NCBI RefSeq assembly: GCF_964204645.1
Contig: NC_134034.1
Location: forward strand, 9,047,414 to 9,111,413
Direction: 5' to 3'
DNA from: Tubulanus polymorphus
Taxonomy: Eukaryota > Nemertea > Palaeonemertea > Tubulaniformes > Tubulanidae
Length of the DNA: 64,000 bases
Every line of letters starts with the position of its first letter. The first letter of the stretch is position 1. Shown here in pieces: positions 19,072 to 31,162 of this stretch. Below the pieces are notes generated by a model. It worked only from the letters and a program-made list of their open reading frames with translations. It made no database searches and was not told the DNA's origin. Made by a program: the position numbers and the translations under genes.

Positions 19072-20640
19072 GTTTATTCAGCTCAACAACGGATTAAAAG
19101 AACGGGGTGTTGCTCATCACTCAAGATCAAAGCAATCTCCCAATACTCGTAATAAAATGTATGTACTCTCAAAAATCCCCAGGAACAAGGGACGTTTATA
19201 ACATTTATAAACTGGTCCTTAGGCATAACGACGGCTCGTAGAACTAATCATGTTCCACGGATATAATATTGTACGAAGGCGCGATTAGGCTCACACCCAA
19301 GAATGAGAGAGAGAGAGAAAAGGGGGGGGGGTTGAACTATGAGAGTCAAATAATTAAAAGGCTTGAGTCCGAAGCGGAAATGTCGGTGACGATGAGCAGA
19401 TCCCAATATCTGAACCCGGCCAAGGACCGACTCGATAATGCCTCCTCTTGAACTACCACTACAGGGATTCTTCATCTTGGTTGGAATTTGCCTTCACTGG
19501 TGGTCCGACGCAGGAACTGATCAGTTCCCTGGTCCGCCATTCTTTCTTCGGGACACTCATCTCTGGTCCTCTTAGGCAGTAAGACATCAAGGGGAGACTT
19601 GGTTTCGACCTGGACTACCACTGGCAGCATGGTTGATCGTCACCCGACAAATTCCGAAACTCATGGGGGGTCAAGTGACCCAACGAAATAAAATACCGTC
19701 AAAAATGATATTCCCTCACCCTTCTCTCTCAACTCAGTTTAAAAAAAAAGACTACAGGACCGTACGCGACATCGCTCGCGGAAATAAATGCAACGAGGCC
19801 TAGGCGACCCCGAATAAAATTCGACTCTACAACGAATGCATTGCATAAATGGTTGAAACGCGAGGCGGATATAGCCGAAACGGTTAGGTCCCGCCGGCGC
19901 ATTACTAAAGTCAAACGGCTTAGCTGCCTGATTATCATCTAACTCAAATTAGAACTCAAGCGTGAGGTATTTCGAGCGAGTGGGAGACAGAGAGGAATAG
20001 TCCTCGCTGTGTCCCAGTCCCAGCATCACAATGATGTGGAAACTCGTTAGAATAATACTTAATGTCCGTATATTAATACTAGAGGGGTCGATCATCGATC
20101 GATAATACTTCCCGTGGAATAGGACGGGTAATGCCCCATGATTAAGGCGATTAATGCTTAAGGAGGGGAGGGAAGAAATCGGCGACAGTGCCAGCACCCG
20201 ACTGGAACTCAGTCTCTGCAGATTCTCGTCTAACGGCTGACCGGCAGACCCCATTCTTCGTTCTCTTCGCTTTTCCGTGGACCAATATACCATTCCCGTA
20301 GGTGGTCGAACCATCGACATCAGACGTCCTCTCCGGACCCGGCAAATCCCGTAGGCGGCTGTACCATCCACACCAGTAACCCTCGTCTTCTTCAATAGCC
20401 TAGCTATCTGGACCGTCAACGGACTGAGACCAAAAGAACCTACCCAAACCAGTCACCATCGCCAAAATCCACCCACCCGGGACGGGAATTACCTTCGGTC
20501 GAGCTTTAAACAAGGGCTGTCGTTGGAGACAACCTAATAGTATCGCAGTGATGATTGGCGAATACTACAGAAGTTTATAGAATAACATGGCGGGCCGGGG
20601 ACAATCAGGACCTCGCGGCACGGAAACAATAACAAATACC
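19072..20640. other. No recognisable gene
   Basis: This is GC-balanced sequence with a GA run and a G10 tract near 19308-19332. Frames on the minus strand at 19729-20419 show no recognisable domain or splice pattern. Confidence 0.4.
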
Positions 20641-20889
20641 AAATATAGCTGCATAGCAGCGATAACGGGTTTCTGCCTAACTTTCATATGTCGCACTGGC
20701 GAATGACGAACTACTTACTAGCAACCTGGCGGATTGTCACTAGCTATGAGTGGAATCCTCAATTGCCACAGCAGCACTGCAGGAACCCCATTGTACTGTG
20801 GCAGTCGCCATGCCATCAAGCTCAAATCCTTGCCAGGGACAATGTAGTAAATGACATCAGAACTTGGCCAAGCATATGGGGATAAGCAC

Positions 20890-22050
20890 CAAATTTGGAA
20901 ACAATAATTATACACAACACATATCATCATACCATCCACCTTTTATTTATATTTCATCCCACAACATTGATTACAAACATTTCTGAATACTATCTCACTG
21001 CACAATACAAAATACATACATCGCCACAAATGATTGCTACATGATCAATTACCATTTCCTATATATTCAATACAATCCTTCATACAGTTCCATACATAAT
21101 CATTCATAAGACTGTACATATGTGTTTAGTAATATTAATGGTGGTAATATATGTACAGTGTTATCACATCAAAACCTATGGCAACAACGCATCAATATCC
21201 CCCAGCATGAAATAATACTCATTTTGTACACTGTACATAGCTGTTACATTCCAACACATCCATTCCACACAGTGACTGCTTCATCCCCATGACAGCTAGA
21301 TATATACATCCACCACCATATCTTACTGTTACATTGCTACATATCAATCACAATGTCAAATATCATTCATGCCCCATTACAACTATCTACATACTTTCCC
21401 CAGCTTATACCACTGTTACTTAACAACATATCAATTCCAAATACACACTGTTTCATTCCCTAGAAACTAGGTACATCAATTTACCCATTTACTATTGTCA
21501 CACAATCTTCAAAAACACTAAAATATAAACCCTGTCACTCATAAATGAATTCACATAAAGGTCACATAAAATTAAAATCATAACTACACATGCCTGTATA
21601 TACAAAACCCCACTATTGTAACACACCTGACCCTCCTATATACATCCACATAGATGTTTCCACATATCGAAATCAAAACATACACTTCATACACACCACT
21701 TCACAACACCCTGCTTCATTAATACGCGTCACCCTCTGACATATATTCGCAGAGGAGACTCTACAGAACGAAATATTATAACCTCCCATACACATTTACA
21801 CAACCCAGTACCATAACCTCCTACACATGTGTCATGATAAGCAAACAACATCGAAATTCAAATGTGTACAAGTGGACAGAATTAAACAACATAAACCTAT
21901 TACCAACTTGTGACATTATCATATTATAACATTACAAAACCCATCCAAATAGGAGACTCTGATAATCGAAACATTTACTACATTTGCACCAGCACACAAC
22001 TCCCCTATAAACAAATCTGCCTGAATAACCATAAAAGCGATAACATTAAA
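20890..22050. other. G-depleted, C/A/T-rich stretch without genes
   Basis: For more than 1.1 kb the plus strand is strikingly poor in G, with frequent CATAC, ACAACA and CACAT words but no fixed period. On the minus strand, the sense of the neighbouring OTU gene, this is a C-poor 3' region. No open frame of note is present. Confidence 0.55.
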
Positions 22051-22061
22051 AACCTCATTTT

Positions 22062-22103
22062 CTAATGAGTAAATACAGTTTATAAACTGTATTTACTCAT
22101 TAG
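22062..22103. terminator. 42-bp perfect palindrome at the 3' end of the OTU gene
   Basis: CTAATGAGTAAATACAGTTTA is followed directly by its exact reverse complement. The stop codon of the minus-strand OTU frame (22093-22095) lies inside it. It may be a transcript-end hairpin or the terminus of a small element. Confidence 0.6.
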
Positions 22104-24204
22104 TTTTTTCAGTATTTTGTCGCTTGCCACACCAAGAGCAAATACATTCCTCAGATTGTTTCACACATGACACAACTTCATAGTGTACACCTCTGCAATT
22201 TTTCAAATAAATGTTGCCAATTAATTCACACACACGATTTGGTGCACTGAAAGTAGAACCAGCGAATCGTAACCAACCATTGCCTACAAATGTATATATA
22301 TCAGCATGCAGTAAATCAGCTGTTGCAAGAATTTCAACCTCTGTCACCCAAGTACCTGTATATTTCATACGGGATTCATCAATATACTCATTTATAGTAA
22401 GTTGTGGATTTCTCAGATGTGGTTGGAATTTGTCGGAATTCTGCCGCATGTGCTTTAAAACTTCGGTGCGTATAGCCCGATGATATTGCTCAGTTCCACA
22501 GATTGAATATGAAATTGCCCGGAAAAACAGCTTCCATCGCCTTTAATTTTCTGCGTATTACATGGAGAGTAGAGTTGTCCATCATATTTGGGCATACATT
22601 CATATCCGAGAGTTGAGGGTCGACAATGAATACCTAGAATAGAGCATAATGTTTTGCACTGACCTTTTTCTAGTGGGTTGTAAATTAAATCATCATGCTG
22701 CACGGATTCACTAGTAACAATTACATCGCATTCATCTACTTTTGGGTTTGTATAGGGCAGTTCATCTTCACTACTTGTTTGTTGGTAGTTTGGAGAGTAT
22801 GTAGTCGTTGTTTCGATAATGCTATTCTCTACAGTAGTTTCAATTTCATGGTTGATAGAAGCCACTGTAATTTCATACTGTATTGGTTGCCTCTGATTCA
22901 TTGAAGCTGCAAGATTCTGACAATGTTTGACAATACAATTAACACAAGAGTACCTTACTAATACAGCATGTCCATCAGCGGTCATCATTCCTGATGCATC
23001 TCTCGAATGTGAATCAAATACCCAGTACATGTCATCCTGTTTTAAAACACAAAATGTATTTCCAGCAAATGTTATAAAGCATGTGTCGTAATTAAGCAGA
23101 TTATTGTGCAAACATTCATGTAGTTCACTGATAATTCCAAAATTTCCAGCTCTCATTTCATCAGATAATTCAGATATAGCAACTTGAGGGGATCCAACAG
23201 TCACATTATAAATGGAATTTCCAATCTCAACAGCAGTTGGTAGCTCACTGATCAATAAATACATATTTGTTATTGTATTCATATTAGTCAATGTTGCGTA
23301 TAAATCATTTCCAATATTCAATACTGAATCAATATCATGAGGCATCCAGTTTATTACAGCTTTATTTGATGCATGAATCATTGCAGCTAATGCATTTGTT
23401 ACATTGCTTACCTGAATGAATATCGTATTTTGGATGACCCTGGTGGAAATTTCCATGAATTGATGAACATCTCATATTCTCAGCACTTAAACATGACTCA
23501 CTGTTACCAAAATTGCCATCACAATCTCTACACGAAATCATACTCGAAATTGGTTGAATAGATGAGTCAGCTTTCATTTTCGATGAGGTTTCATGTATAT
23601 TGTGACCAGCGTTATCATGTTGAATCTTATCACAGTTGTCAAGTGTAATCTTTTCACAGATTCCATATATAGCCTTATCATAGTTGCCTTGTTTAGTCTT
23701 ATCATAGTTGTCATGCATAATCGTATCACAGTTGTCATGATTGAAGTCACAAAAAACTGATTTCACTTCAATTGTCTCAACTTTGTTTTTTGTCATATCT
23801 TCATTCGAATTAGTTCCACAATTTTGATTCATAGTCTGATCATAGATCTCATTAATATTCATTTCATGTTTTTCAGTCATTTTCATTTCATCTTTTTCAT
23901 TTGTTTTCAAATCATAGTTTCCATTCATATGCATTTCATATTTTTCATTCATTTTCATTCCATGTTTTTCAGTCATTTTCATTTCATCTTTTTCATTTGC
24001 ATTCAATTCATAGTTCTCATTAGTTTTTGGTTCAAAGTTTTCATTGATTTTCACTTCATACTTCTTGTTTTGATTGTTATCAGAGTTTTCTTTTTGCGTT
24101 TCGTTAAAGTTTTCATTTTGAGCGTTTTTTAGGTTTTCATTTAAGATTTCATTTTCAACTCTTCTGTAGTCTTCATCTTGAGATTTTTCATAATTTTTTT
24201 CCAT
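22093..24204 (-). pseudogene. Deubiquitinase-like plus OTU-domain protein, frameshifted
   Basis: Three minus-strand frames form one broken gene. The first (24204-23362) is a low-complexity head of repeated NEK/MNEN-type units. The second (23456-22455) has TNALAAMIHASNKAV, then YDTCFITFAGNTFCVL and WVFDSHSRDASG, a pattern I associate with tegument-type/C76-like deubiquitinase domains of transposon-linked proteins. It ends in IKGDGSCF, the OTU catalytic cysteine motif. The third (22449-22093) supplies the OTU remainder with CRGVHYEVV (catalytic His). The frames break near 23406 and in a T run near 22531; the second break cuts directly after the catalytic Cys. Decay and homopolymer sequencing error are both possible. 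Multi-copy proteins of this type often travel with mobile DNA. Confidence 0.7.
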
Positions 24205-24580
24205 TGATCATTTTTCATCTCTCTGTTTTGTCCAGTTAGGGCTGAGGGAACTCCAACCACCTCCACCTTCTGAAAATAGAAAAAAAATTCATTCACTATA
24301 CGTTCGTAGAATTTTCTAATGAGTTCAATTCAATTCAATAGCTTATAATTATCTCAACAAGAACCAGGGATGATACGACACTGGTCAGTTACACACCCTC
24401 TAAGCAACTGGTTTATGATTTACTGATATGGTTTTTTCTGATAAAATACCAAAATCAGGCACCAAAATATTGCGCAGCTAACACATGTGATGAACAGCTT
24501 AATGAATTTTTTACTCGGAAAAAAGGCCTACATACTTCTTACTAGAAGATTAACATTTGCCTATGAAAAGAGGGTCTTAC

Positions 24581-24625
24581 CTTCTTCGGCTGAAAGCTAC
24601 CAGCTCTTCTTTTCCTTTTAGGCAT
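24581..24625 (-). CDS. Candidate first exon of the OTU gene
   Basis: ATG at 24625 opens a 15-codon exon, MPKRKRRAGSFQPKK, with a nuclear-localisation-like basic start. It ends at a GTAAGA donor. A TTTTCAG acceptor at 24270 leads into exon sequence with GGGGWSSLSPNW in the frame of the downstream head, but the phases do not match and a TGA lies before the ATG at 24204. The gene model is uncertain. Confidence 0.45.
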
Positions 24626-25230
24626 GATGAGTAATGTACTGATCAATATCCTATTTCAAGTATCAACAAGTATCAAGTATGTGACCTATCACAAAAGAAA
24701 CATTATCACAGCATTATTAATCAGCCTGTAGGAACTTTCTCTAAAATTTCGAAACAATAGGTGACACCTGCTACAAATAGGTATGGTGTGTTGAACAAGC
24801 AGCCTGTCAGCTGTGATAGCTCCGCTGGGTTTGGTTGATGGCAAGATTGGAAGAAAATTGAATAAAATGTGTTGAAAACAATGCATCAAAAATGTCTCCA
24901 AAACTAAACAAATTAACTGGATTTTGTTTGCAAACTTTTGGAATAAACCCTATAACCCACATAGGCTAGACGTAGTATCCTGAACAAATGTGCAACGACG
25001 AGTATTAAAACAGGCAGTGAACACTATTATGGTTCGCCCGATTACCGATTGGTGGCTCATTTTAAGATGGGTTGAAACAAAAATAAAAGGGTGGTCTTCC
25101 CTCTGAAACCTGTTGTTGCGGGGAATACCTGCATGATGAGTCTTGTTTAAAAAAATAAATAAATAGGAAATTGAATAATTGGTCGTCAGGTTCCGTTTTA
25201 GAAAAGGAATGATGCCAATACAAATATCAA
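24626..25230. other. No recognisable gene
   Basis: Short frames only. I see no motif, repeat or splice structure that I can support. Confidence 0.4.
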
Positions 25231-26040
25231 CAAATTCAAGTTCTGGAATTACTCGTATGATGGCACTAGTCAGAACCGGAAATTGGAACCTAAATCCACC
25301 TTGTTTTGTTGATTTGCAATAAAGATCTCTCGCTTCAAGTTTTTAATGAGCATTTTTTTTCACTAAATTTGTGATTTTTGGAAAATTTTTGACGTTTTGT
25401 CCAATCTAACAGATTTCCAGGATATCATACTTAAAGGATTAAACGTGATGATGTATGTACGTAAAATACACTTACTAAAAAGGAAGTGCATATTTAACCT
25501 GGATCCGGTCACCGACTTCTGAACGCTATTTTGCCAAATCCATTTATTATGTAACAATTAAATCATTTTATTGGGTTTAGGGTAAGGGTTTGGATAGGGT
25601 TAGTGTCAAGAGGGTGAGAAGAGGGTCCACAGGGTTCGATTTCACAAGTAGGGATAGGGTTAGGGTTAGGTGAGGCTAAATGTAGCTAAAACATTCGGAT
25701 GGTTTTCAATGAGCTCTGTGATCTAATAGGAAGACACTAGGCTAGTAATTCACTGGTCCGGGTAAACTCTGTTCTCCACACTTCCTTCCAATTATCTAAG
25801 CCGCGCACCTCTTTGCGCATGTGCGTAGTAAATCAGCCAATTTAGAGACAATATTTTGCAAAATAGCGTTCAGAAGTCAGTGACCAGATCCAGTAAAATA
25901 ACTACTGCCTACTAAAAAATTGAGAGGCCAGATTTTTATTGCAAATAAACTAGAACATGGCAGATTTAGGTACCAATATCCAGTTCTAACTAGCGCCATC
26001 AGTCGAGAAATTCAAGAACCTGACATTGTCGATTTCCCCA
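25231..26040. repeat. Diverged inverted-repeat (foldback) element
   Basis: The left arm (about 25231-25540) and the right arm (25852-26040, reverse complement) share GATGGCACTAGTCAGAAC-like, TTTGCAATAAAGATCT-like and GACTTCTGAACGCTATTTTG segments in the same order. The left arm has an extra stretch of about 120 bp. The centre contains the telomere-like block. No coding content. Confidence 0.7.
25568..25672. repeat. Interstitial TTAGGG-like repeats
   Basis: Irregular TTTAGGG/TTAGGG/TAGGG units occur twice, around 25568-25602 and 25650-25672. They are degenerate, so this is not a functional telomere. Confidence 0.6.
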
Positions 26041-27109
26041 ATAATTAGGCAGGCACAATTAGGCCTATGGGCCTAGGTAGATTGAATATACAAACAGTAG
26101 ACTTAAGCTTGAATCAGATCCAGAAAGCAGGATACATTTTTACACTCCCAAATGGTCTGACATGAGTGGGCGGAGTGTACTGTAATTTATGTATAATAGG
26201 CCTTCAATTTGAAATTAGCTGACATACGATTTCAATTAAGATATTTCTGTGTTCATTAAAATTGGCAGTCCCTTCTTATAGTATTTATTCACATTCACGA
26301 AAACCTGATGACTTGTTCGCATTCAGCAGAATCGGGTGGCTTAATCATAAGTCACAGGGTCAGGGAGATGGAGTGCTCCCTGCTCTCGCACACAGACACA
26401 CACACACTAGTGCAGTTCAAATCCCATTATTCAATATTTAAGCTGCTGTCTATATAGGCCTAAATATTTTCTACCCATACCACAAACACTATTATTAAAT
26501 CATACGCATTGGGTCAACCTTAACACCTAGCCCAAATTTGGCCTTTTAAAAGCTACTTCTATGCGTAAGTCATGCGGGATTCGATATCGATCTCACACCA
26601 ACCAGACCCGACTGCTACCACAACGCGCGGATCAAGACGAATTCCGGTCGGCTTTTAATACCAGTCGTCAGATTACGTGGAAAAATACATCATATTAGGC
26701 CTAACCGTTATATATACATACCTCTCTGAAGATTGGTCACAGAAACACACAACAAAGTCGTAAAAATGCAAGTAACGTAGAGTGGCGTCGCACGTTGTAA
26801 AATAAAGAAAATGGCGTCCGAGCTAAATTGACGCATGCGCACGAAATCTGAAAACATTGAATGGATGTCGTAGGTCGAACCCCGATTTATAAATCCGAAT
26901 CCGTGATTTATTTTGAAGCTCAAGGTCGTCGGGTAATTTGCAGGCTTTTCACGATGTACATTTATCAATGGATGATGATTCTTGCGACATTCTTATTTCC
27001 TGTTTAGACCAAATAATTACGCGGGATTAATTCATAATCAATTATAATACGCAAATTGGAAATGGTCAGGCGCTGAGTTATATTTCTTTCATAATTGAAA
27101 ATTAGGTTT
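26041..27109. other. No gene; possible CpG/promoter-like stretch near 26810
   Basis: An AAAATGGCGTCC (YY1-like) and a GCATGCGCAC (NRF1-like) word stand close together at 26805-26842. This could be a host promoter, but no transcript can be assigned. Confidence 0.3.
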
Positions 27110-27178
27110 ATAAGCTGCTAGTAGTCGAATCTGAGAGGAGTTACATTTTATGAAAAATTTTTGGCTGGAAAGGGGAAA

Positions 27179-27217
<39 letters not shown>

Positions 27218-27265
27218 CAACAGAATTACAAGAGGGTTTCTGCGAAAGCAGCAGAAACCCTAATA
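27110..27265. repeat. Hairpin-bearing dispersed repeat, copy 1
   Basis: TCGAATCTGA...ATTTTATG, an AAT microsatellite (27182-27216) and ACAGAATTACAAGAGGGTTT lead into a hairpin with arms GGGTTTCTGC/GCAGAAACCC. The same order recurs at 39705-39870. Confidence 0.65.
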
Positions 27266-28177
27266 ATAAAAGCAACGTAATTCAATCACATCCCCCCAAG
27301 GAAAGGAAACCCGGTCCCCGTCGGGACGCGGGCGGTACAATTTGCTAACATTGTAACTTGGAATATAGTATTCGTTGGTTAGAGAGAGCTAAATTGAACC
27401 ATGCGAGTGGTCGACGCTCAGGTCGAATCCCAAACTAGCGCGCTGCCCGCCTTATATAGGGCTCATTGTCCCTGCGTTGTCCTGATTGGCTACCCGCCTT
27501 TGTCCCCGCTACGCTCCAATAGGTTGAAAATCACGTGGTACGGCGTGACGTCACGATCATGCGTGACTGACCGCCGTCCACGACGACGCTCGATCGGAAC
27601 CTACAAGCATAGATTTATTTATACGAACTCTGGTCCGAGTCGAGCATTAAAAACTCCGAAAAAAAAGATTTATTATCAAGAGAATATTTAACTTCCAATT
27701 AGTTAAAAAAATGTAGTTCACCGAAAGAGGGAGCACTCAAGCGGTCGGCACCGCGGAGTACCAAATTGAACCGGCCCGAATACGGGCGCTACTCGACTCT
27801 ACTAGAGCGGAATTCATATATCACAATATAATATCGTTAGGATATAAATACGAACGTATTGGTAAGAAGATTTGAGACGTACTGATGTGCTTTAAGAGCA
27901 GTTTGATTTCTTTGAACAACTGGTTCCGCCGAATAGTTATAAAGACGGTAAGACAACATAGTCTGTGTAAAATCCCCCAACGAAAACAACTCGACCCGCA
28001 ACGCAGTAAGAAAGGTAACCAGGTTATAAACGGGAATAAAGGATAAGGAAATTGAATAATTGATGCTATTTTATGGATCTATAAATATTAGACGCTATCT
28101 ATGGCGATACATGAGGGATTCAAAAACTGGCGCTCTGGCCCGGTTATAAAACTGCTATACAGGCAAGAAAATGATTT
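27266..28177. other. No recognisable gene
   Basis: This is a GC-rich stretch with CCAAT-type words (GATTGGCTA, CTCCAATAGG) near 27483-27525. It is possibly promoter-like, but no exon could be supported. Confidence 0.3.
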
Positions 28178-29050
28178 AAATAAACCATTTTACAGTTGCT
28201 AGCCGCCATTTTGTTAGGGTATTTTTGTCCCGTATTGTCGGGTCATTTTTTTCTCTTTTTTAAAAACTATCCGTGATGTGTATTGTATCATATTTCATCT
28301 GTCCATGGATGGATTTTGACAACTTCAGCAACATTCAAACCGCGTGAATCTCTAGTTTTCAGTTATGTTAAAATCATTTCTCAAATTTACAACAATGCGA
28401 CATGAGAGCGATATAAAAATCGGTGGTCAGTTTTTGCCGTGCGCATAGAAATCCAGGGTACTGAACTTTGAAGTTCGTTATTTTCCGAAATAATTTTCTA
28501 AAAAATCCAAACATTTCAAGCACTGTGCGCATAAATGCCCCCTTTCAGGTGAACTTTGAAATTTTAAGATATCTTGCCTAATTTTCCTATGGCTCTTTAA
28601 CTGCAGCGCGTGTATTGTCATTCCGAGATTTGGCGCTGTTTTCTTTGCGTGTATTTCAGTATATGGGTGTTATTTCGGTTCAAGTCCAGTATAGCGTGGA
28701 ATAGTTCCCCGCTCAAAGATACATTTTTTTAAAGGGAGTAATTCGGCTGCATACTTTTCAAGACAAACCGACATACCGACAAACCGACATACCGACAAAC
28801 CGACATACAGACAAACCGACAAACCGACATACCGACAAACCGACAAACCGACAAACCGACAAACCGACATACCGACAAACCGACAAACCGACATACCGAC
28901 AAACCATCAAACCGACAAACCGACATACCGACATACCGATAAACCGACATTGGCATTAATAAAAAAAAGTAATATTATTACGGAACTTACTATTAATAGC
29001 AATAACATACTGAATGCTCGGTGGATTATGTATCTTTGGGTTTCACGCGT
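28178..29050 (+). repeat. Left inverted repeat of the 7.3-kb element
   Basis: 28178-28672 matches the reverse complement of 34998-35492, and 28951-29050 matches 33847-33945. Between these lie an end-like segment (28673-28760, similar to 56443-56518) and an octamer array. Confidence 0.85.
28763..28950. repeat. Octamer satellite array, left arm
   Basis: About 23 units alternate between ACCGACAA and ACCGACAT. The minus-strand frames across it (VCRFVGMS-type repeats) are artefacts of the 8-bp period. Confidence 0.85.
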
Positions 29051-31162
29051 CTTGCGATGCTCTTATTGTATTAGACTTATTATATTGCACACATTAAAAC
29101 AATAAATTGATTAATAGATTTCAAGTTTGTTGGAAATTTTGTGGCTCAGTTGGTACTGCAAATTCCTCTTGTGTCATATCTCTTCTCATTAAACTAAATG
29201 TAATGTTTGTAAGCATGTTTGGGTCCCCATGTTTGTTTGTTAATGGTTTCTACTTGTATTTCTGTAACAAATTAATTAATGACATGTTTTACTTAATCCA
29301 ATAACATCATTATATTTAAATGATGAAAATATAATAAGAATTTGCGAATTGATTTCATTACCTACAGTGTCATTCGTTTGATACCGAAAATTCTATTGTT
29401 ATAGAACACTGCGTCCATAGTTTCTTTTAGCCACTGTCATTAGTGTTACTATGGATACATATCTTAATTGAATTCGTAATTAAACTGATTAAACTGTTAA
29501 GTCAGATCAAAGATAATTGCCAAGATGTCGAGATCTATTCTATGCAGCTCCGATATTGCTAAAATATATAAAAAAGCATGGAAAATTAAAGTACCATGGG
29601 CAGAAATTGTCAACGAACAGGAACTAGAATGGTTAAGGATCTACTCAAGGGCAAAAAACTGTCCACTCGATCTTTTAGTTGGGGCATTGCTACCAATAAC
29701 AGCAAGTCTGATAGGGCCTGGATGTGTAGCTGAAACGGAAGACGGTGATTTTACATCAACCCTGAACACGTTTATTGCATGTCTTTGCGAGTGTGGAGGA
29801 GGTAAATCGCGAGCATTTGATGAGATCGTAATACCAGCCGATAGGGTTTATGCAAAAAAAAAGTGGTAAATCATTGTTGATCGGTAAATACACCTCCGCT
29901 GGAATACAAAACCATCAAAAAGAAAACCGTGGGTATGGCTTGATAAGCGAGGATGAAGGTGCGAAGCTGATGGCCGAAATTAATACGAAACAACGCAATG
30001 GCGAATCAGAAAGGAGTTTCCTTAATAAAGTATGGGGTGGACATGGCGATGCATCAACATTGTCAACAGGAACCAGAGGGTTCGAAAAAACAGCAATATC
30101 TATGCTTGTCTTCATTCAACCAGAACCCATGTTTAGGGAAATGATTAATTGCAAGTCAGCAATGTGGTGACGGATTCTGGGATAGGTTCTTGTTCCTCGT
30201 CTCAAAACCAATGATCCAACCATCGAGCAATTGTAAAGACAATTATAAACTGTTGTCACAATCAGGATTAGAAAGCTTCATTCCTATATTCGAGGCAATT
30301 TACAATGATTTCAAATCTAAGGACACGGTTTTAAAATTTTCACTAGAGGCAACAACCGCGTTTAACAAAATTCGTGACGAATTCGTAATGTATATGAACC
30401 GAATGTACGATTCAGACTCGAGTGACGGTATGTATCCTAAAACCTCTTCAAGTAGAAAGTTAAAGAAAATCATTGATAAAGAAAGTTTATATCTAATTTA
30501 CCACTATATGTTCGTTTAAATTCAGTTTGCATAATGACAGAATTCACAAAAAAATTTAACTCAGGATTTCAAGTCTCAGTTGCTATTTCAAATAACCAAT
30601 ATTAAAACACGGGTTCGTGCCTTCAATTGCACTCAAAAATCATGTTTGTTCCAGATGAAAATATTGAAGAAACGAGTCTCGTAAGTTCAAAAGATGCTAT
30701 GCATATTCTATGGATTGCAGCCATCTTAAGTATCCAAAGTCAATACCTACATCACTTTTTAACGGACAAAGAAAATGAATTCCGATTCAATAAGACGATT
30801 GGATTAGAATCCGTCATCACCGCCAAAACGTTATATCATGTAATTGTTCAACAAAAAGATGTGATTTTACAGGTAAATGAAAATATATTTTTTTTTAAAC
30901 ATACAAATATAGTACAATATAACCTGGTAACATTTATTTAACTGCTAATTAATGAAAATATGAACACATTTATGATTATTTGATCATTTTAGGCCGTTAA
31001 AAGCTTTTCAAGAAATGACACAAAAACCATCAGAATGAATAAATCAATAAAGAGTTTCGACGAAAAAGTCTGGAGAGTTGCCATTCATTCCCCTGGGCCA
31101 CTGGTTACTCTCCGTATGATCCAGAAAAATCTCAGCGGACGAGCAGTCACAGCTTCAAATGT

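Noticed and set aside
23824-24132. Plus-strand ORF rich in Phe, Ile and His
   Set aside because: It is the antisense shadow of the repetitive head of the OTU gene.
25568-25672. Chromosome end
   Set aside because: The TTAGGG-like units are few and degenerate and are flanked by unrelated DNA on both sides.
28670-28956. ORFs with VCRFVGMS repeats, also at 33931-34122
   Set aside because: An 8-bp tandem repeat yields periodic frames; there is no independent sign of coding.
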